The notes beneath the pieces were generated by a model. It was not told the origin of the DNA. It worked only from the letters and a program-made list of their open reading frames with translations, and made no database searches. Positions 11,841-23,639 of a stretch of DNA of 64,000 nt are shown piece by piece (position 1 is the stretch's first letter; every line of letters starts with the position of its first letter). The stretch is from positions 36,154,483-36,218,482 of the forward strand of contig OY744522.1 in assembly GCA_963556195.1 (NCBI GenBank), in the 5' to 3' direction. This DNA is from Sepiola atlantica. Taxonomy: Eukaryota > Mollusca > Cephalopoda > Sepiida > Sepiolidae. Both the position numbers and the translations under genes were made by a program.

Positions 11841-13303
11841 TTAACGTATGTGTCGGAAGACGAAAGGATAATAGAGAAACAGTTGGATAACATTTAATTT
11901 ATTAACTGTTTGTTGTAGACGAACATAAGAGGTCAGGAGACATGTAATGCGTAAAGAGTACGCAGATGAGAAATAAGTACTAAACGAAGAGTATAGTTGT
12001 TCCGATAAGAAAACCTACAGGCAAGTTTATTCACATAAAATTTTGACAACGGTGACATGTCACATGAAGAATATTTTATGACAACATTGCCTAGTTAATT
12101 GACTTTAGGATTTCTCACCGTGTAGGTAGAACGAGATTACAACGTCGCATGCTAGAATAAAAAATAAAGGGACATAACTCTAGTATTAGTATTCCGAATT
12201 TGATTACATCTGGCATCTCAAGGACTCTTTATACTAAATTTGGTGCAATTCGAACCAATAGGTTTTGAACTTATAAATGTCGACATTATCATTATTATTA
12301 GTAGTATAATGTTTTGACCCTCTGACACACCTCGGATCTAAATTTAGTACATTTTTATCCAGTAGATGTTTTCAGTGTTTATAATTATAAGTTAGAATAT
12401 AGCCAATAGTAGTAGAATTAGATTCCTTATGTTACACTAGCCATCTCGACTGTTACTCATGCCAAATTTTGTGGAATTCTTTCAATAGTTTTGGAGCTTA
12501 TAAGTATTTTTTTTAGTAGCAACAGTAATTGTTGTAGTAGTAACAATAATAGTGGTATTAATGTGTTTACTCATGTCAAAGATGCTTTATGCCAAATTTG
12601 GTGTAATTCTGACCAGTAGTTTTGGAACCTATAGGAAGAGAATTATTTGGAGGAAGGGTAAAGGAAAAGAATTAGCTATGCAATTGTTTTGTTTTTTTTT
12701 CGGTGTGGATGGGGGTATTTGTTTGTTCTAAAATAATTATCAAGAAAAACATTCTTTACTTATGTGTTCATGTAAGTGAAAGATTATTATGGAAATGTCC
12801 ATCTGTATTATTTTAATTTTCTATACTGTTAATGTATTAGTAATGTTGATTTAAGAAATATGTGTTTTTGTACTTAGCATAGTGTCTTAATGTTATTAAA
12901 TCAAGTATTGTCAGAATTGATTTAAATTTTTAAAAAATGGATTACGTGGATTTTGTTCAATTAGTAATTGCGGATCAGTCGGATATTTATTTGAAGCAAT
13001 GAAACCTGAAAAATACACAAGCACGGAGGTGTAAGAATAGGCGAAATGGTCTTATCTGTTAATTCTATTTAAGGTGTATTTTTTAATTCCAAAAATGAAC
13101 ACTGAGATGATTGGTAATTATTTTAAGGTAAGTAATTATCGCGGAAAGCATTCTTTATGCATAAGTAGAGAAATGTGAAAGATTATTGAAAAATAAACTG
13201 ACCTTCTTTTGCTGACTAACCATAATTTTATGGGGAGCCACTCAAATTATTAAAAATAAGAAGCTATTGCTGCGTATTTATGTGTATATATTTTTTCTTT
13301 CAG
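11841..13303 (+). other. Intron 3 sequence with a recurring degenerate motif
   Basis: AT-rich. The motif (at)gccaaatttggtgtaattc.gaccagtagttttg.a.cttata occurs three times in degenerate form near 12230, 12460 and 12595, each after a c.t.tc..gac-like lead. No gene was recognised. Confidence 0.5.
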
Positions 13304-13367
13304 TATTCAGATTCGCCAGTCGTCATCCTACATTCGATTGTTGCCATGGAAAAATTTGCAGAAACCA
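13304..13367 (+). CDS. RSPRY1: RSPRY1 exon (window exon 4)
   Basis: Acceptor atattttttctttcag, donor gtgagt. It starts in phase 0 and reads YSDSPVVILHSIVAMEKFAET plus the first base of a Ser codon completed by the exon at 16847. It matches the [20 protein letters not shown] region of vertebrate RSPRY1. It is 64 nt long, again short for an internal exon. Confidence 0.93.
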
Positions 13368-13805
13368 GTGAGTAATATTAATGCTGTTTGAGACTAATCT
13401 GTTTAACGTTTTAATTTAGTTAATTTCATCTTTGTTGTAGCGTTTTTGGGTAAGAATATGTCCACGAAAATAGAAGTGAAAAAAAAAATAATAAAACAAA
13501 GTGACTTGTCAACTGAATATCCTTCTCGTATGATTAATGTTGCTTTCATACTTGTCTTTAGTGCCGTTAATTGGGATGAGGAATTGTGGTAGACATGATG
13601 AGTTATAACTTGAATCAAGTTGTGGAAATAGTCTTATCTTATTACTGTCATAAAAAGGCTTGTCTCTGCTTGGCGTGTAGTACCTGGATGTGAGAAAGAA
13701 CAAGTACACTCTGGCACAAGAGTATTTATGCGTATCGACCATGTCAGACCAGTGTGCCTTACCATCTATAAAAGACCAGCCTAGTAGAAGTTGTCAATTG
13801 CGTAA

Positions 13806-14249
13806 AGAGGAACGGCGTTCATTGTCCTAGTAAGGAAACAAGGCCAGGCACTGGGTGTTTTGAGGCGTCCCAGTGCTGGTACCTCTGCACCTGGCTAATA
13901 GACAAAGGAGTGCAAGGGCCATCAATAGGCAGAACCCATCTACTCCTTAAGCAATTGTAGGTTTGCAAACCGGATATTTTGTTCGAGATTCCAACTCTAG
14001 GAAGGTTGTCGATCAGGACTAAGGATGCCTCCCTCCCCAACGGTTTACTGCCACGGCATAAGTAGTTGGTAGCAAGGTTTTATTGTCAGATATTTCCTTC
14101 TCTTAGATGGATGGCCTTACAAGGTCTTAAAGGTCCAACACACCGAGAGGGGTAAAATATTCTGCGCCCGTGTACTAGTCGGGTATTTCCTAGCCCCCGC
14201 AGGTTTAAAAAAAAAGAAAAAAAGAAAGAAAACAACTTCCATATATACA

Positions 14250-14293
<44 letters not shown>

Positions 14294-14425
14294 GTAGATA
14301 GAATAAGTTCACTGTACACTTCTGAGGGAACACAAACTTGAAGATAGGTTTCCCTCTCGCAAGTAAGTACAAATAAGAGAAAGACAACCAAAACTTCAGG
14401 CCAGTGTGGGATTTCAAGAATTCTT
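13806..14425 (+). repeat. Dispersed repeat, copy 1 (matches 35094-35655)
   Basis: Begins ggaacggcgttcattgtcctagtaagg and runs through ccggatattttgttcgag, actagtcgggtatttcc and a (TA)n tract to ggccagtgtg. The same order of blocks recurs at 35094-35655 with high identity. No protein was recognised in either copy, so it may be a non-autonomous or UTR-derived element. Confidence 0.8.
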
Positions 14426-15212
14426 CAATATGATCAAAAATTAATGAGCCGTATCATTTAATTTTAAAAGGTTTCTTGTTTGCCACTTCAGTATGGAATC
14501 CAATTTACAATTAAAGAATTTGAATGTAAATGCGATAAATCCAATTTATTCAAATTGAGAAAAAAAAGCCAAACATTTAAAAATCTAGAAATCGACTATA
14601 AAAGTTTCATGTAATTGAAAGCAAGAAAATGAAGCACATATCAATCGCGCATTATGTATGAAATGGTTTTGGCATGTGCCAAAGTGATAAAAAAGCTTGT
14701 AAGTGGGAACTTAATAATTGTGAAAACAGTGTTTATCATGTTCTGCATTTGAACTCTTAACGTTCAAGATTATAAAGGACGACAGAAAGAATATGTGATA
14801 ATTATCGCCTGTTTCATTTTCAAATTTCAGCCTTAAAAACTGATAATTGTTAATGATTAAAGGGTAACACTGTGTCACCTTTGTACACTGTTATATTTGG
14901 AAAACTTAATGCTTCAACTAATTTATATTACAATTATTCGTTTATGTATATAAGGCTAAGAATTCATTAGTAGGGGCAGTACAACTTTGAGGTGAAAGCA
15001 ATAATGGCGAAGGAAGAAGAATGAATAAGAAGAGTGTAAAGTAGAAAAGAGTTCAGTGGGAATCAGACTGAAGAGGCTGAACGTGTGCCCTCTGATAAAT
15101 CTTACGGTACTTTATCTTGACACTTATCAAAATGTCATCACTTTTTGCGCAACCTAATATATTTCCTTGTTTCTCTTTTAATAAAATGATATCATTATTC
15201 ATACTCTTTCTT
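14426..15212 (+). other. Intron 4 sequence, nothing recognised
   Basis: AT-rich sequence without a supported gene, repeat or RNA. Confidence 0.5.
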
Positions 15213-15626
15213 GTAAATATTTTTCAAGAGTACTTCATGAATGACAACCAATAAAATAATTATCTTGAGATAATTATTTTAATGGTTGCTATATTTGAAT
15301 AAAGTTGTCAATATTTTTCAAGAGTACTTCATGAATGACAACCAATAAAATAATTATCTTGAGATAATTATTTTAATGGTTGCTATATTTGAATAAAGTT
15401 GTCAATATTTTTCAAGAGTACTTCATAAATGACAACCAATAAAATAATTATCTTGAGATAATTATTTTAATGGTTGCTATACAGGGTGTCTCAAAAAAAT
15501 GTACTCACTTGTAGAATGACGAGAAAACTTTTATTTATGAACATAGAGTGAAATGAAATAGCATCGAATTCTCGTCATTCTAAGAGTGAGTACATTTTTT
15601 TGAGGCACCCTGTATTTGAATAAAGT
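15213..15626. repeat. 94-bp tandem array, three units, each with a 21-bp palindrome
   Basis: The landmark atgacaacca occurs at 15241, 15335 and (one substitution upstream) 15429, giving an exact 94-bp period. Each unit contains caaccaataaaataattatct followed after TG by its near-perfect inverse, so every unit can form a hairpin. The third unit is interrupted by a MITE at 15482-15612. The sequence decays after 15626. Confidence 0.9.
15482..15612. mobile_element. 131-bp Tc1/mariner-type MITE with TA duplication
   Basis: Termini are CAGGGTGTCTCAAAAAAATG... and its inverse ...GAGGCACCCTG, with pairing that extends to about 45 bp. TA flanks both sides (15480-15481, 15613-15614). The insertion splits the sequence ggttgctatatttgaat, which is intact in the two upstream tandem units, so the empty site is visible in the same locus. 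There is no coding capacity; it must have been mobilised by a transposase encoded elsewhere. Confidence 0.92.
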
Positions 15627-16099
15627 TGTCAATATTTTTCACTGATGCATCATGACTATGACAATTTTATATAATCGTGATGCACTTGTAAAAGGAGTTG
15701 TGCTACGAATGAGATGAGGTTTTGTCTAGTGCACCATGCCTCACATTAGCAAGTGAAAATACGAGGAATGTAGCGCGACAACAACGAAAGGAGACAATTC
15801 ATGTGTAAGATATAAAAGTGTTTTCATTTTGGAATTTCGTCGCTCGCAGTTCATAACTCTGAATCATTAAGAGTCAGCTTGTTGCAGTGATGATCATTAA
15901 ACTAGCAGTGTTGAAATGTCGTCTGCTGAGAGTTGTTACTGCTATTATCACCATGGTAATGTAACAATGGTTTAGTCTTGGTACTGCTGACGCTGTCATT
16001 GCTACATATTGTCAGATGGCGCTGTGGGGTGTAAACCCCCCCATAAAAGGCTGAGTGATCAAAATGTCCCTTTTATAGTAGTCGGTCAGCTACTTTAAC

Positions 16100-16680
16100 T
16101 GGTGGTTGTTGTTGTTGTTGCTAAGCACACATGTTAGGGGTTGGGTTAGTTCCCATCCGAGTCACATCCGGTTGGTCTGATGTCTCTTTCCATCATTGCC
16201 TTCAGGGCGAGACCATTGTCTGAGGTGAGATCATCTGCCAAGATTCGTTGTTTGAGGTTTGTATGGATGCTAGGGCAGTCTGTCAACATGGTCACCAGTC
16301 TTTTCTCACAGTCCACATTTTCAGCAGGTTGTGTCCACTTTACGTTTGATATTGAAGAGCCAATATTTGAACTCTGGCTGGTGGCTCATTTGCTTTCCAC
16401 TGAAGTTCACCGGCTAACTTCGGCTTAGAGTGTTCTCTTGGTGATTTATATTTTTCCTATCTCCGTAGATACGCCTGAGTCTGTCATGGGTCAGGAACTT
16501 ATTCCATGTTATTTGCTGATTTGTAGTCAGTTTGTTTTTGTTTTTTTTTATCCTGTTTGTCATCTGCTTCATTGCTGACGATGCCTTGATCTCATCTGAT
16601 TGATCGACTGAATACGAATGATTCATAATAGAGCAAATTATGTCTTTTTCTGTCAAATGCACCAAATCAGTTGAAAAGTT
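16100..16680 (-). mobile_element. Probable LINE 3' fragment with (CAA)n tail
   Basis: On the minus strand, broken frames read ELQWKANEPPARVQIL and, further on, a Cys-containing piece ...VDCEKRLVTMLTDCPS..., then LALKAMMERDI. The strand ends in a (CAA)n run at about 16102-16120. The Cys-x-H-x-DCP style and simple-repeat tail suggest the C-terminal end of a retrotransposon polyprotein. The family was not determined. Confidence 0.4.
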
Positions 16681-16846
16681 AACTTCCGGTTGATTCTCCA
16701 GGTTTTACAGTGTTGACCAGATGTGCAGTTGGACGATTATAGATTGTTCTTGTCAGTTAATTTTTCGGAGCATGCTAGACGCGACACACGTGAAAAATAT
16801 TTACAACTTTATTTACATAACGTCTAATGTTTTCTTTATTTTTCAG

Positions 16847-16987
16847 GTCAGAACAAAGTCACTATAAACAAAGTTCTTAAATCTGAGCCCGAGAACTTAT
16901 TGATGTCGTTAGAGAAATGGTATCGCAGTTCCCAATCTGAGAAACAAGAGGTTGGATTTTGTGCAAAATGGTTATTAGATAATCTTT
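16847..16987 (+). CDS. RSPRY1: RSPRY1 exon (window exon 5)
   Basis: Acceptor gttttctttatttttcag, donor gtaagt. Two bases complete Ser, then QNKVTINKVLKSEPENLLMS..., LEKWYRSSQSEKQEVGFCAK and WLLDNL follow, with a single T left over. It matches the vertebrate segment SENKLTI...LE.W...D.LK.QVGFCAQW.LDNLF. The remaining T is completed by the 11-nt microexon at 22210, not directly by the exon at 25118. Confidence 0.95.
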
Positions 16988-17024
16988 GTAAGTTCCAATT
17001 CTTGTTTTTCTTTTAATATCGATC

Positions 17025-17150
17025 TCTTGGATATAACACAAAACTACATACGGTAGTGATGCCCCGATTTGGGAGGTTTTCTTTGTTACCATTATTCCCA
17101 GTTTCACGCTGACCCGAAACTGTATTCCAATCTATGGGTTAAATAGAATT
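17025..17150 (+). repeat. Short dispersed repeat (relative at 59355-59510)
   Basis: The order ...aaactacat.cgg..gtga.gc...tcccag.t.cac.ctgacccg....ctatgggttaaatag recurs at 59355-59510. Both are diverged. It could be an old SINE-like family. Confidence 0.45.
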
Positions 17151-17748
17151 CGTCCTGGGTATGACATGAAACTGCATATGGAATTGATACGGTGGAAAAC
17201 CAAATAAACAAACTTAATACTACAACAGTTGGAGGAAATCAGCAGTTTTTGCACAAGTTGTCTGTTTATTTATTTATTTATTTATTTTTTTTTTTTAACT
17301 GACTCTGTAGTCAAGAAACAGATTTTTTAAAGTTGACTTTGATGTTCTGAGTCAAGAGGTGGTAATTTTTTTAGGAGTCAGAGTTTGTAAAACCCACTGC
17401 AGGGGTTGTTTGTTTTTAAAAAATTTTTATTTATTTATTTTTTTATTTAATTTCATAGCTGACTCTCCTCAGCGTAGTCCTCACGTGTGTATATTTTCTG
17501 GCATATCCCCTCCCCATCCCCAAATCTACTTTTCAAATTCATCTTTGATCAATAGGATTTAAAAGTCAGAGATCGACTTATTTTGTAAGGGTTTGCCCTT
17601 TGTCACATCGATTATACAATCTGTATTCCAAAAATAAAATGTTTCAGAATAGACCCTGTATCAATTTTTTTTTTTTAATTTTTTTTTTTTAGTTTACATT
17701 CCTATCAATTTGGCGTTTTTTATTTTTGTATTTTTTTAAACGATTATC

Positions 17749-18370
17749 ATTAAAACTACTCGGTCTAACATTCACAGATAACATTTATTGGATTAAGTAC
17801 ATAATGGATATTGTCAAGGATGCTGCAAGGAAGGTTGGCTTCCTCTACTGAGCTAGAAAACTTCTCGCACCTGCCAATATCCTATATCTCTACAAAACAT
17901 GATTTGTTCATGCATGAAGTATTGTTGTCACATCTGGGTTAGTGCACTAGCCCCCCCCCCCCTTAGGGTGCAAAAAAGAGCCTCTAATCTAGTAAGTCCC
18001 ACACTATCTAACAAGCTCCAACCCCTGTCCCATCGCCGCAATACTGCATCCCTGCGCATGTTTTACAAGTACTTTAATTGAATGTGCTCCAATAAACTTG
18101 CTGCACTGGTGCCCCCTCGACCTGAATACCCCTGATAAATCTGTCAGTCAACAAGATCCCATACCTTCATTGTAAAGGTTCTACTTTAATAGCTTCTTTC
18201 CTCAAACTGCTAACCCTTGGAATTCCCTCTTTGCTCCCTGCTTCCCTGACTAACAATATGCAGAAGTTTAAATGTAATGTGAACAAACATTTTCACTTAG
18301 GATGCCTCTAATTCACAGTAGCCCCTTATGTCTCGGTGGCATTGCGCCTTGTTTGGGCTGAACGAAAGTA
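17749..18370 (+). mobile_element. 5'-truncated CR1/Jockey-type LINE copy, decayed
   Basis: The + strand reads broken pieces of the RT C-terminus and tail domain (CMKYCCHIW, SHRRNTASLRMFYKYFN, then tggaattccc.....) and ends in the family 3' UTR (agccccttatgtctcggtgg...). Frameshifts and a C13 run interrupt it. It is more diverged than the copies at 5770 and 32016, so it is probably older. Confidence 0.85.
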
Positions 18371-21339
18371 GAAAATATATATATATGTTAGATAGGTAGA
18401 AGGATGAAAAAGAATTAGAAAAGCGATGGAGGCAAATCTTTTTTCAATTCAGTTGTTCAATGCAAGGTATATTCTGCAAAAAAGCAATTTATTTAATTAA
18501 TTTTTTCCTTAAGCCAGGCTTTTCAAAGATCAAAATCTTATCAGAGGAAATTGCTGGGATAGATAAGCTAGCAAAGGCCAAGATTTAAAATTTGAAAAAA
18601 TAAAATAAAGATTGTGGGCGGAAAAAACAAGGCAAAAAGCTGCCCGAATGCAAGCAAGTGTCGGATTGCAAAAAAATTTGGTGTCAAAAAGTCCAGTGGA
18701 GAAAGTGATTTGTAGGTAGGTCGTTAGAAGGCATGAGAAATAAATTGAAGGGTTTCAAAGTTAAACTCTAGAAAGCACCAACTTCAGGTGCGGCCAAAAT
18801 AGATAGAATCCAGAAGGTAAAAAGTCCAATAGAGGGTTCGTTCGTGGATGCAACAAGGCTGTTTACTTTTCACAATAGGTTTTACCTTTCCTAAAAGTTC
18901 ACTTTTAGTTCTCCACTTATATATATATATGGCATGTGAGCTACACAGAAACGTCTTTTTTATTCCATCGAAGGAATTTGTCAGGCTAACTGCGAAATTT
19001 AAAATTCTACCTCACATTTTATGAGTATCTTTTTATATTTAACTCCTACTGCTTAAATCTATTAATTACTATTGTCTATTTAAAATGTTCCCACCCACCT
19101 CCACTCATTCCCTATGGTTACTCCGGTTTAACTTCAAGCTATTGGTTTGTACTGCCTATATAAAACATCCATATACACTCCTCCCATACAGTCACTAATG
19201 TTCAACCAACTAACATTGATACTTTGGCATCTCAATGACAAGTACATTAAGTAGGTTAGTAAGGCAGCTACTTATAGGTTCACCTTTACTCCAAACATTT
19301 CTATGATAGTTTTTATTTAGTAGCTATCCCAAAATAAAATGTATTCTATGTCTACAGTTTGTAGCAATTTTCCTTAGATAAAGTAGGTTTTTTTTGTTTT
19401 TTGTCCATCTTTAAACTTTAAAATTTCTAGTTTCTCGCTCATTTAATCTATATGGATTGTCTGAAAATCTACATATCCTAGTCCATCTAAGATTTTTCAT
19501 TTGACTACCGGAGACCGTCTATCAATATTATGTATATATACATATTGAATATTATGTGCTATACCACCTGTGACCCACTGATCAGTATTTGTTATATATA
19601 TTAAATGTCTCTTCTTCCATCTGTTTCTCGTTTTTTCTCTTTCAAATTATTATCAAGAAAAAAATGTGTGTGTGGTGTGCTTTATTTACAATTATGATTC
19701 CATTGAATGGTACCCGGGTTTGACGAAACTAACCCTCTGCTAGTCCAAAAATTAAGCAGAATGATGGGTCAAAATGTCTATCAGCTATTAAAATGAAGAA
19801 AATTTCTAAAGTGAGCGAAAATGCCTCATCACCGCCGATGCTAATTGTTCTTCACTGAAAAAAAAAAAAAACGGTGGTCTGGTTATCTTCACTTGGAATT
19901 GTTGGATAATCACATATAGGTCTGATACGCAAAGATGATGTAGAATAACTATAAACCATAAACCCTTTTTGAAGACAATTAAGAAAAATTAAGGAGATTA
20001 CTTATGACGTTAAATGAAGAGAAATGAGCATATAATTAATTCCAAAGTTCTGGAACATTGAAAAAAATCTTATTAAATATTCATAGCTAAGAATGTGGAC
20101 GATAATATGAATATGCATGGGAAGTCAGGACGTAATAGATGTTGAAAGGATGAAATCTGACCTCCACACGAGATTTCAAGATGGATTTTTCAACAAAACC
20201 TAGCTCCATGCCATACATTAAAACTGAAGAATTTTAGGTGCTTCTGCCATTTCGCCCCAACATGAAAATATTTAAAGAGATGTATAAACTTTATGTATTT
20301 ATGTGTTAGCTGAAAATAACATTGTACAGAAAAAATTACGCAAATTTATTCAGTATTTATTAAATTATTAGAAAAAGAAAAAAAAACAAAATGATTTTAC
20401 GTATTAACATTTTGTAACCAGTTTAGACAAGGGAGATAACTCGTTTGTTTTCCGTTTTTTTTTTTTTGTTGTTTTTTTTTAAGATTGAGAAATACAAAAT
20501 GCTGATTACCGATAAAATCGTTTTTTATTTTTAATTTAATAAATACTGGATGAATTTGCATAATTTTTGGTGTACAGTCTTCAATTAACTTACCACATAA
20601 GTACATAACAAAGTTTATACATTTCTTTAACTATTTTCTTTTTTAACATGTCACTGTGAAACAACAGGAGCACCGAATGGTTTTATGTCTACGAATCTAC
20701 TAAAAATATTGGATTGTCCGGGAAATCTTTGGTCGGTTTGTAAGGAAAGACTTTGCTGAAAAGACTGTAGTACGCAAGCGATCCCAAAATGTTCATAACT
20801 CGTGGATTCTGCCAAATCGTATGAAAGGCCTATTAAAAACAAAGGTGTATTAAAATGTTTTGTTTTCCCTTTTTTTTTGTTTTGCAAAGTTGAATAATAA
20901 AGCAGAAAATATTGGAAATATATATTTTTTTCCCTTTGTTCCAATTAATTTGCAACAAGGATGTATATGTGCAAAGCCGCAATATATATAAGTCATCCAC
21001 ATAAAGTTTCATTATATCACAGCTTTTTGTTTGGCTTAACAAGCAAGTGCCTCAAGCGGGGATTGAAACTTGACTGTCTAGATGACAGTCGGCACTCCTA
21101 ATCCATTGACTACTATTTGGCACCTGCTGAGAGTAAGCGAAATCTCAATGTTAACATTGTTAATTGCTTGAGGGCTCCATTTGTTTATACAAAGAACGAT
21201 GCATTGTAAGCTAATGACAGCGATTTCACTTCCCATAGAGCTCAACCCATGAGGGGGGGGGGGGTCAAGTCAGTTTAATATTAAAAAAAGTCCAAATTAG
21301 TCTCTTTCTGTTCGCTATATCTCCCTCTGTCTCTTTCTC
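18371..21339 (+). other. Intron 5 sequence, little recognised
   Basis: AT-rich. It contains a segment at 18900-18990 homologous to 3900-3990 and microsatellite-like TATA runs. No exon is supported between 16987 and 22210. Confidence 0.5.
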
Positions 21340-22045
21340 CCACTTTTTATCTCCTCCAGCTATGGGTTAAATATTAATACTTCCCTATTTTTTCATCATC
21401 ATGTTCCGGTTTTGGTATTTGGGGTACTCAGAGTGTCCAGACTCTTCTCACTAGGCAACGTCTCGCGCTTGCTCTCCATGTGGTCTGATCTAAAGGGTTG
21501 ACATCGGTCAAGTTGCATGCAGTTATATTCATTTACACACTCAAGTCAGGTCTTCCTTGGTCTACCATGCTCCTTAGTGCCTGGAATGTCCATGTGTGTT
21601 ATGGTGTTGATTGCAAGGGGTGGCACGCTGTACATGGTCAAACCATCTGAGACGCGGAGCATATAAGGCATCCATAGTCCCACCAATACCAAGTTTCTGA
21701 TGGAGCACGTTTATAATGGACTATTCCAATCTTCTGTTTTATAGTTAGTTTATATTACCTTTAACTGTTAATAAAGAGAGAAAGATACGGAAGTGAGAGT
21801 AATAGAGACTGTAAAATAAGAGCTGAAGGTGGGGGAGGGGGGAGTCAAACAACATAGTGAGAGTAAGAGATGGATGGCTTAGTGATTGAATTGCAAATTA
21901 TGGCTAACAATCAAAATGGATTTTTATTTATTTATTTTTTAACATAACTTAATCCCAATACCAAGGAATATTTCAGCACTTATTTTGTGTGATTGAAGTG
22001 ATTGGAAAACCAATGTTGATTAGTTTGGTTTTAGTATAATATATA
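21340..22045 (+). repeat. Dispersed repeat, copy 1 (matches 53870-54290), carrying an RTE insertion
   Basis: Flanking parts (ctatgggttaaat, ggactattc.aatc, acctttaactgttaataaa, ttgcaaatta, ggaatatttcagca.) align in order with 53870-54290. The stretch at about 21396-21715 is absent from that copy and is an RTE-like LINE fragment. Confidence 0.75.
21396..21715 (-). mobile_element. RTE-like LINE 3' fragment nested in another repeat
   Basis: The minus strand reads VLHQKLGIGGTMDALYAPRL, then RWFDHVQRATPC, the typical C-terminal end of this RT clade, and ends in ...aacatgatgatgaa. It is closely related to the + strand copy at 24090-24340. Confidence 0.75.
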
Positions 22046-22209
22046 GATATGGCTTATATCGACCCACCCAACACCACCACCAACACTGTTGTATTTGCTT
22101 GTAATTATAAATGATTTTTCTTTGTTCTTTACTTGTTTTATTAATTTTCTTTCTTTTTTTTCTTTCTTGTATTTTTTCTTCCATTTTGTCATTTCTGTGC
22201 GGTCGGCAG

Positions 22210-22220
22210 TCATTGTGGAG
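22210..22220 (+). CDS. RSPRY1: RSPRY1 11-nt microexon (window exon 6)
   Basis: The sequence TCATTGTGGAG lies between a long pyrimidine-rich acceptor (ending gtgcggtcggcag) and the donor gtaagt. With the T left by exon 5 it reads F-I-V-E, giving ...WLLDNL-FIVE-GRKFSYE..., the same length as vertebrate ...LDNLFLKEGRQLTYE... (recalled). Direct joining of exon 5 to exon 7 would read W-S-K-V-stop, so the microexon is needed for the full protein. It was found by frame and family logic, not by an ORF call. Confidence 0.9.
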
Positions 22221-22600
22221 GTAAGTTCTCATTTTATACTTTTGTTTACTCATCCACGTTAAAAAGTGATAAACCAGACAATATTTCATGTTATTTATTT
22301 TGTATGTTTACAACTATTGGATTGCCATTAAACAAAAAAAATCACTAAGATTTCTGTCATCATTAATGTACTCCCCATTATGGCCGCTTTTCATCTGTTA
22401 AACTTTTTTTGTAAAAATATGGGGGGGGGGGGGTCATAGCTTTAATGTAAAAAATATTTTAATATTTTTTGTGTATTTTTCATCATATACCATTAAAAAA
22501 TAAAAAATAAGATAAAAACTTAAATTCTTTAAATTTTAATCATTAAAAAAAATCTAGACTTGAAAAACATGGCCGTCCTCTATAAAACCAAAACGCTATA

Positions 22601-22764
22601 TCTATTATATAAAGGAAAGTTGTGCGTGTGTATATATGTATGTCCAGCTAAAACTACAGAACAAAAGGGGGGGACAAGGGGGTAATCGAGGATTAGAGAG
22701 ATAGAAGTTTTAATAAAAAATATGTTACACTTTTGCTTTGGGCAACGCCAGGTAGCTCTACTAG
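22601..22764 (+). mobile_element. Short Helitron-like element (candidate)
   Basis: It starts TCTATTATATAAAGG and ends with a small GGC-AAC-GCC hairpin about 10 nt before CTAG|T. This fits the Helitron pattern of 5' TC and 3' hairpin plus CTRR. There are no inverted repeats and no coding capacity. A related 3' end (gtgcaacgccgtgtag...agctag) occurs at about 42285-42310. Confidence 0.4.
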
Positions 22765-23639
22765 TATAATATGTGTTAAACATGTGGCAAAGACAAATAT
22801 GGATATTATAGAAGAGAAGTGCAAAATGATAATAGGGTGCTAGTAACAGATGAACGGAACCAGAGGGATGATTGAACAATGCTATTATGAGTGATTGTTG
22901 AATACTGAGTTTTCATGGAACTGAGAAAATGTGAAAGTTGCAGAATCAGTATCTCGACCAGCCATAAGAATTGAGAAATGTTTGCTACATGAAGTTTTGT
23001 AAAGTTTGAATATCTCACTAATTTCGTTTGATTTTCGCACACATTTTGGATGAAAGTTATTAATTAGTCTTACATTGTATTTTTTATCCTGAAATAAAAT
23101 TCTTATTTATTTTTTAAAGGCTTTAAAATCGAACTTTTATGCAATGCCTTAATTGCTGGCGGCCATGTTGTAATTTCCTATTTTCTTTCGCGCTTGACAT
23201 CTATAAAAGGGAAATCCGTTTGGCTTAATTTTATTTATACAAAAAATTATGGTGTCTGCATTCGCGCTTGACATCCATAAATAAGTTACTTTACTTTCAT
23301 TTTATTTATAAAAAAGTTTTTGAAAAATTATTATATAAATACAGATTTTTTCCATCTGTCAGTCACATTTTTTTTAAACGTGATAAATATGCGACCAGAG
23401 GGAGCATATATTTACTAGTTAATTAAGTTTTAAAAACATAATTTCACAAACCTTGCTATATTTCGTAGGACTAAGTTATCTCGCTTAATAAAATGTATCC
23501 AAGTCCGAAATAGTTCCTTATCTTTCGGAAAAGCAAAAATATTAACTTAGCGGCTATTTTTACAATTTCCCTCGCAATATGGAATGACATAAGAAGACGA
23601 CATCTTTATCTTTCGGAAATGACAGAAAACACTGGTAGT

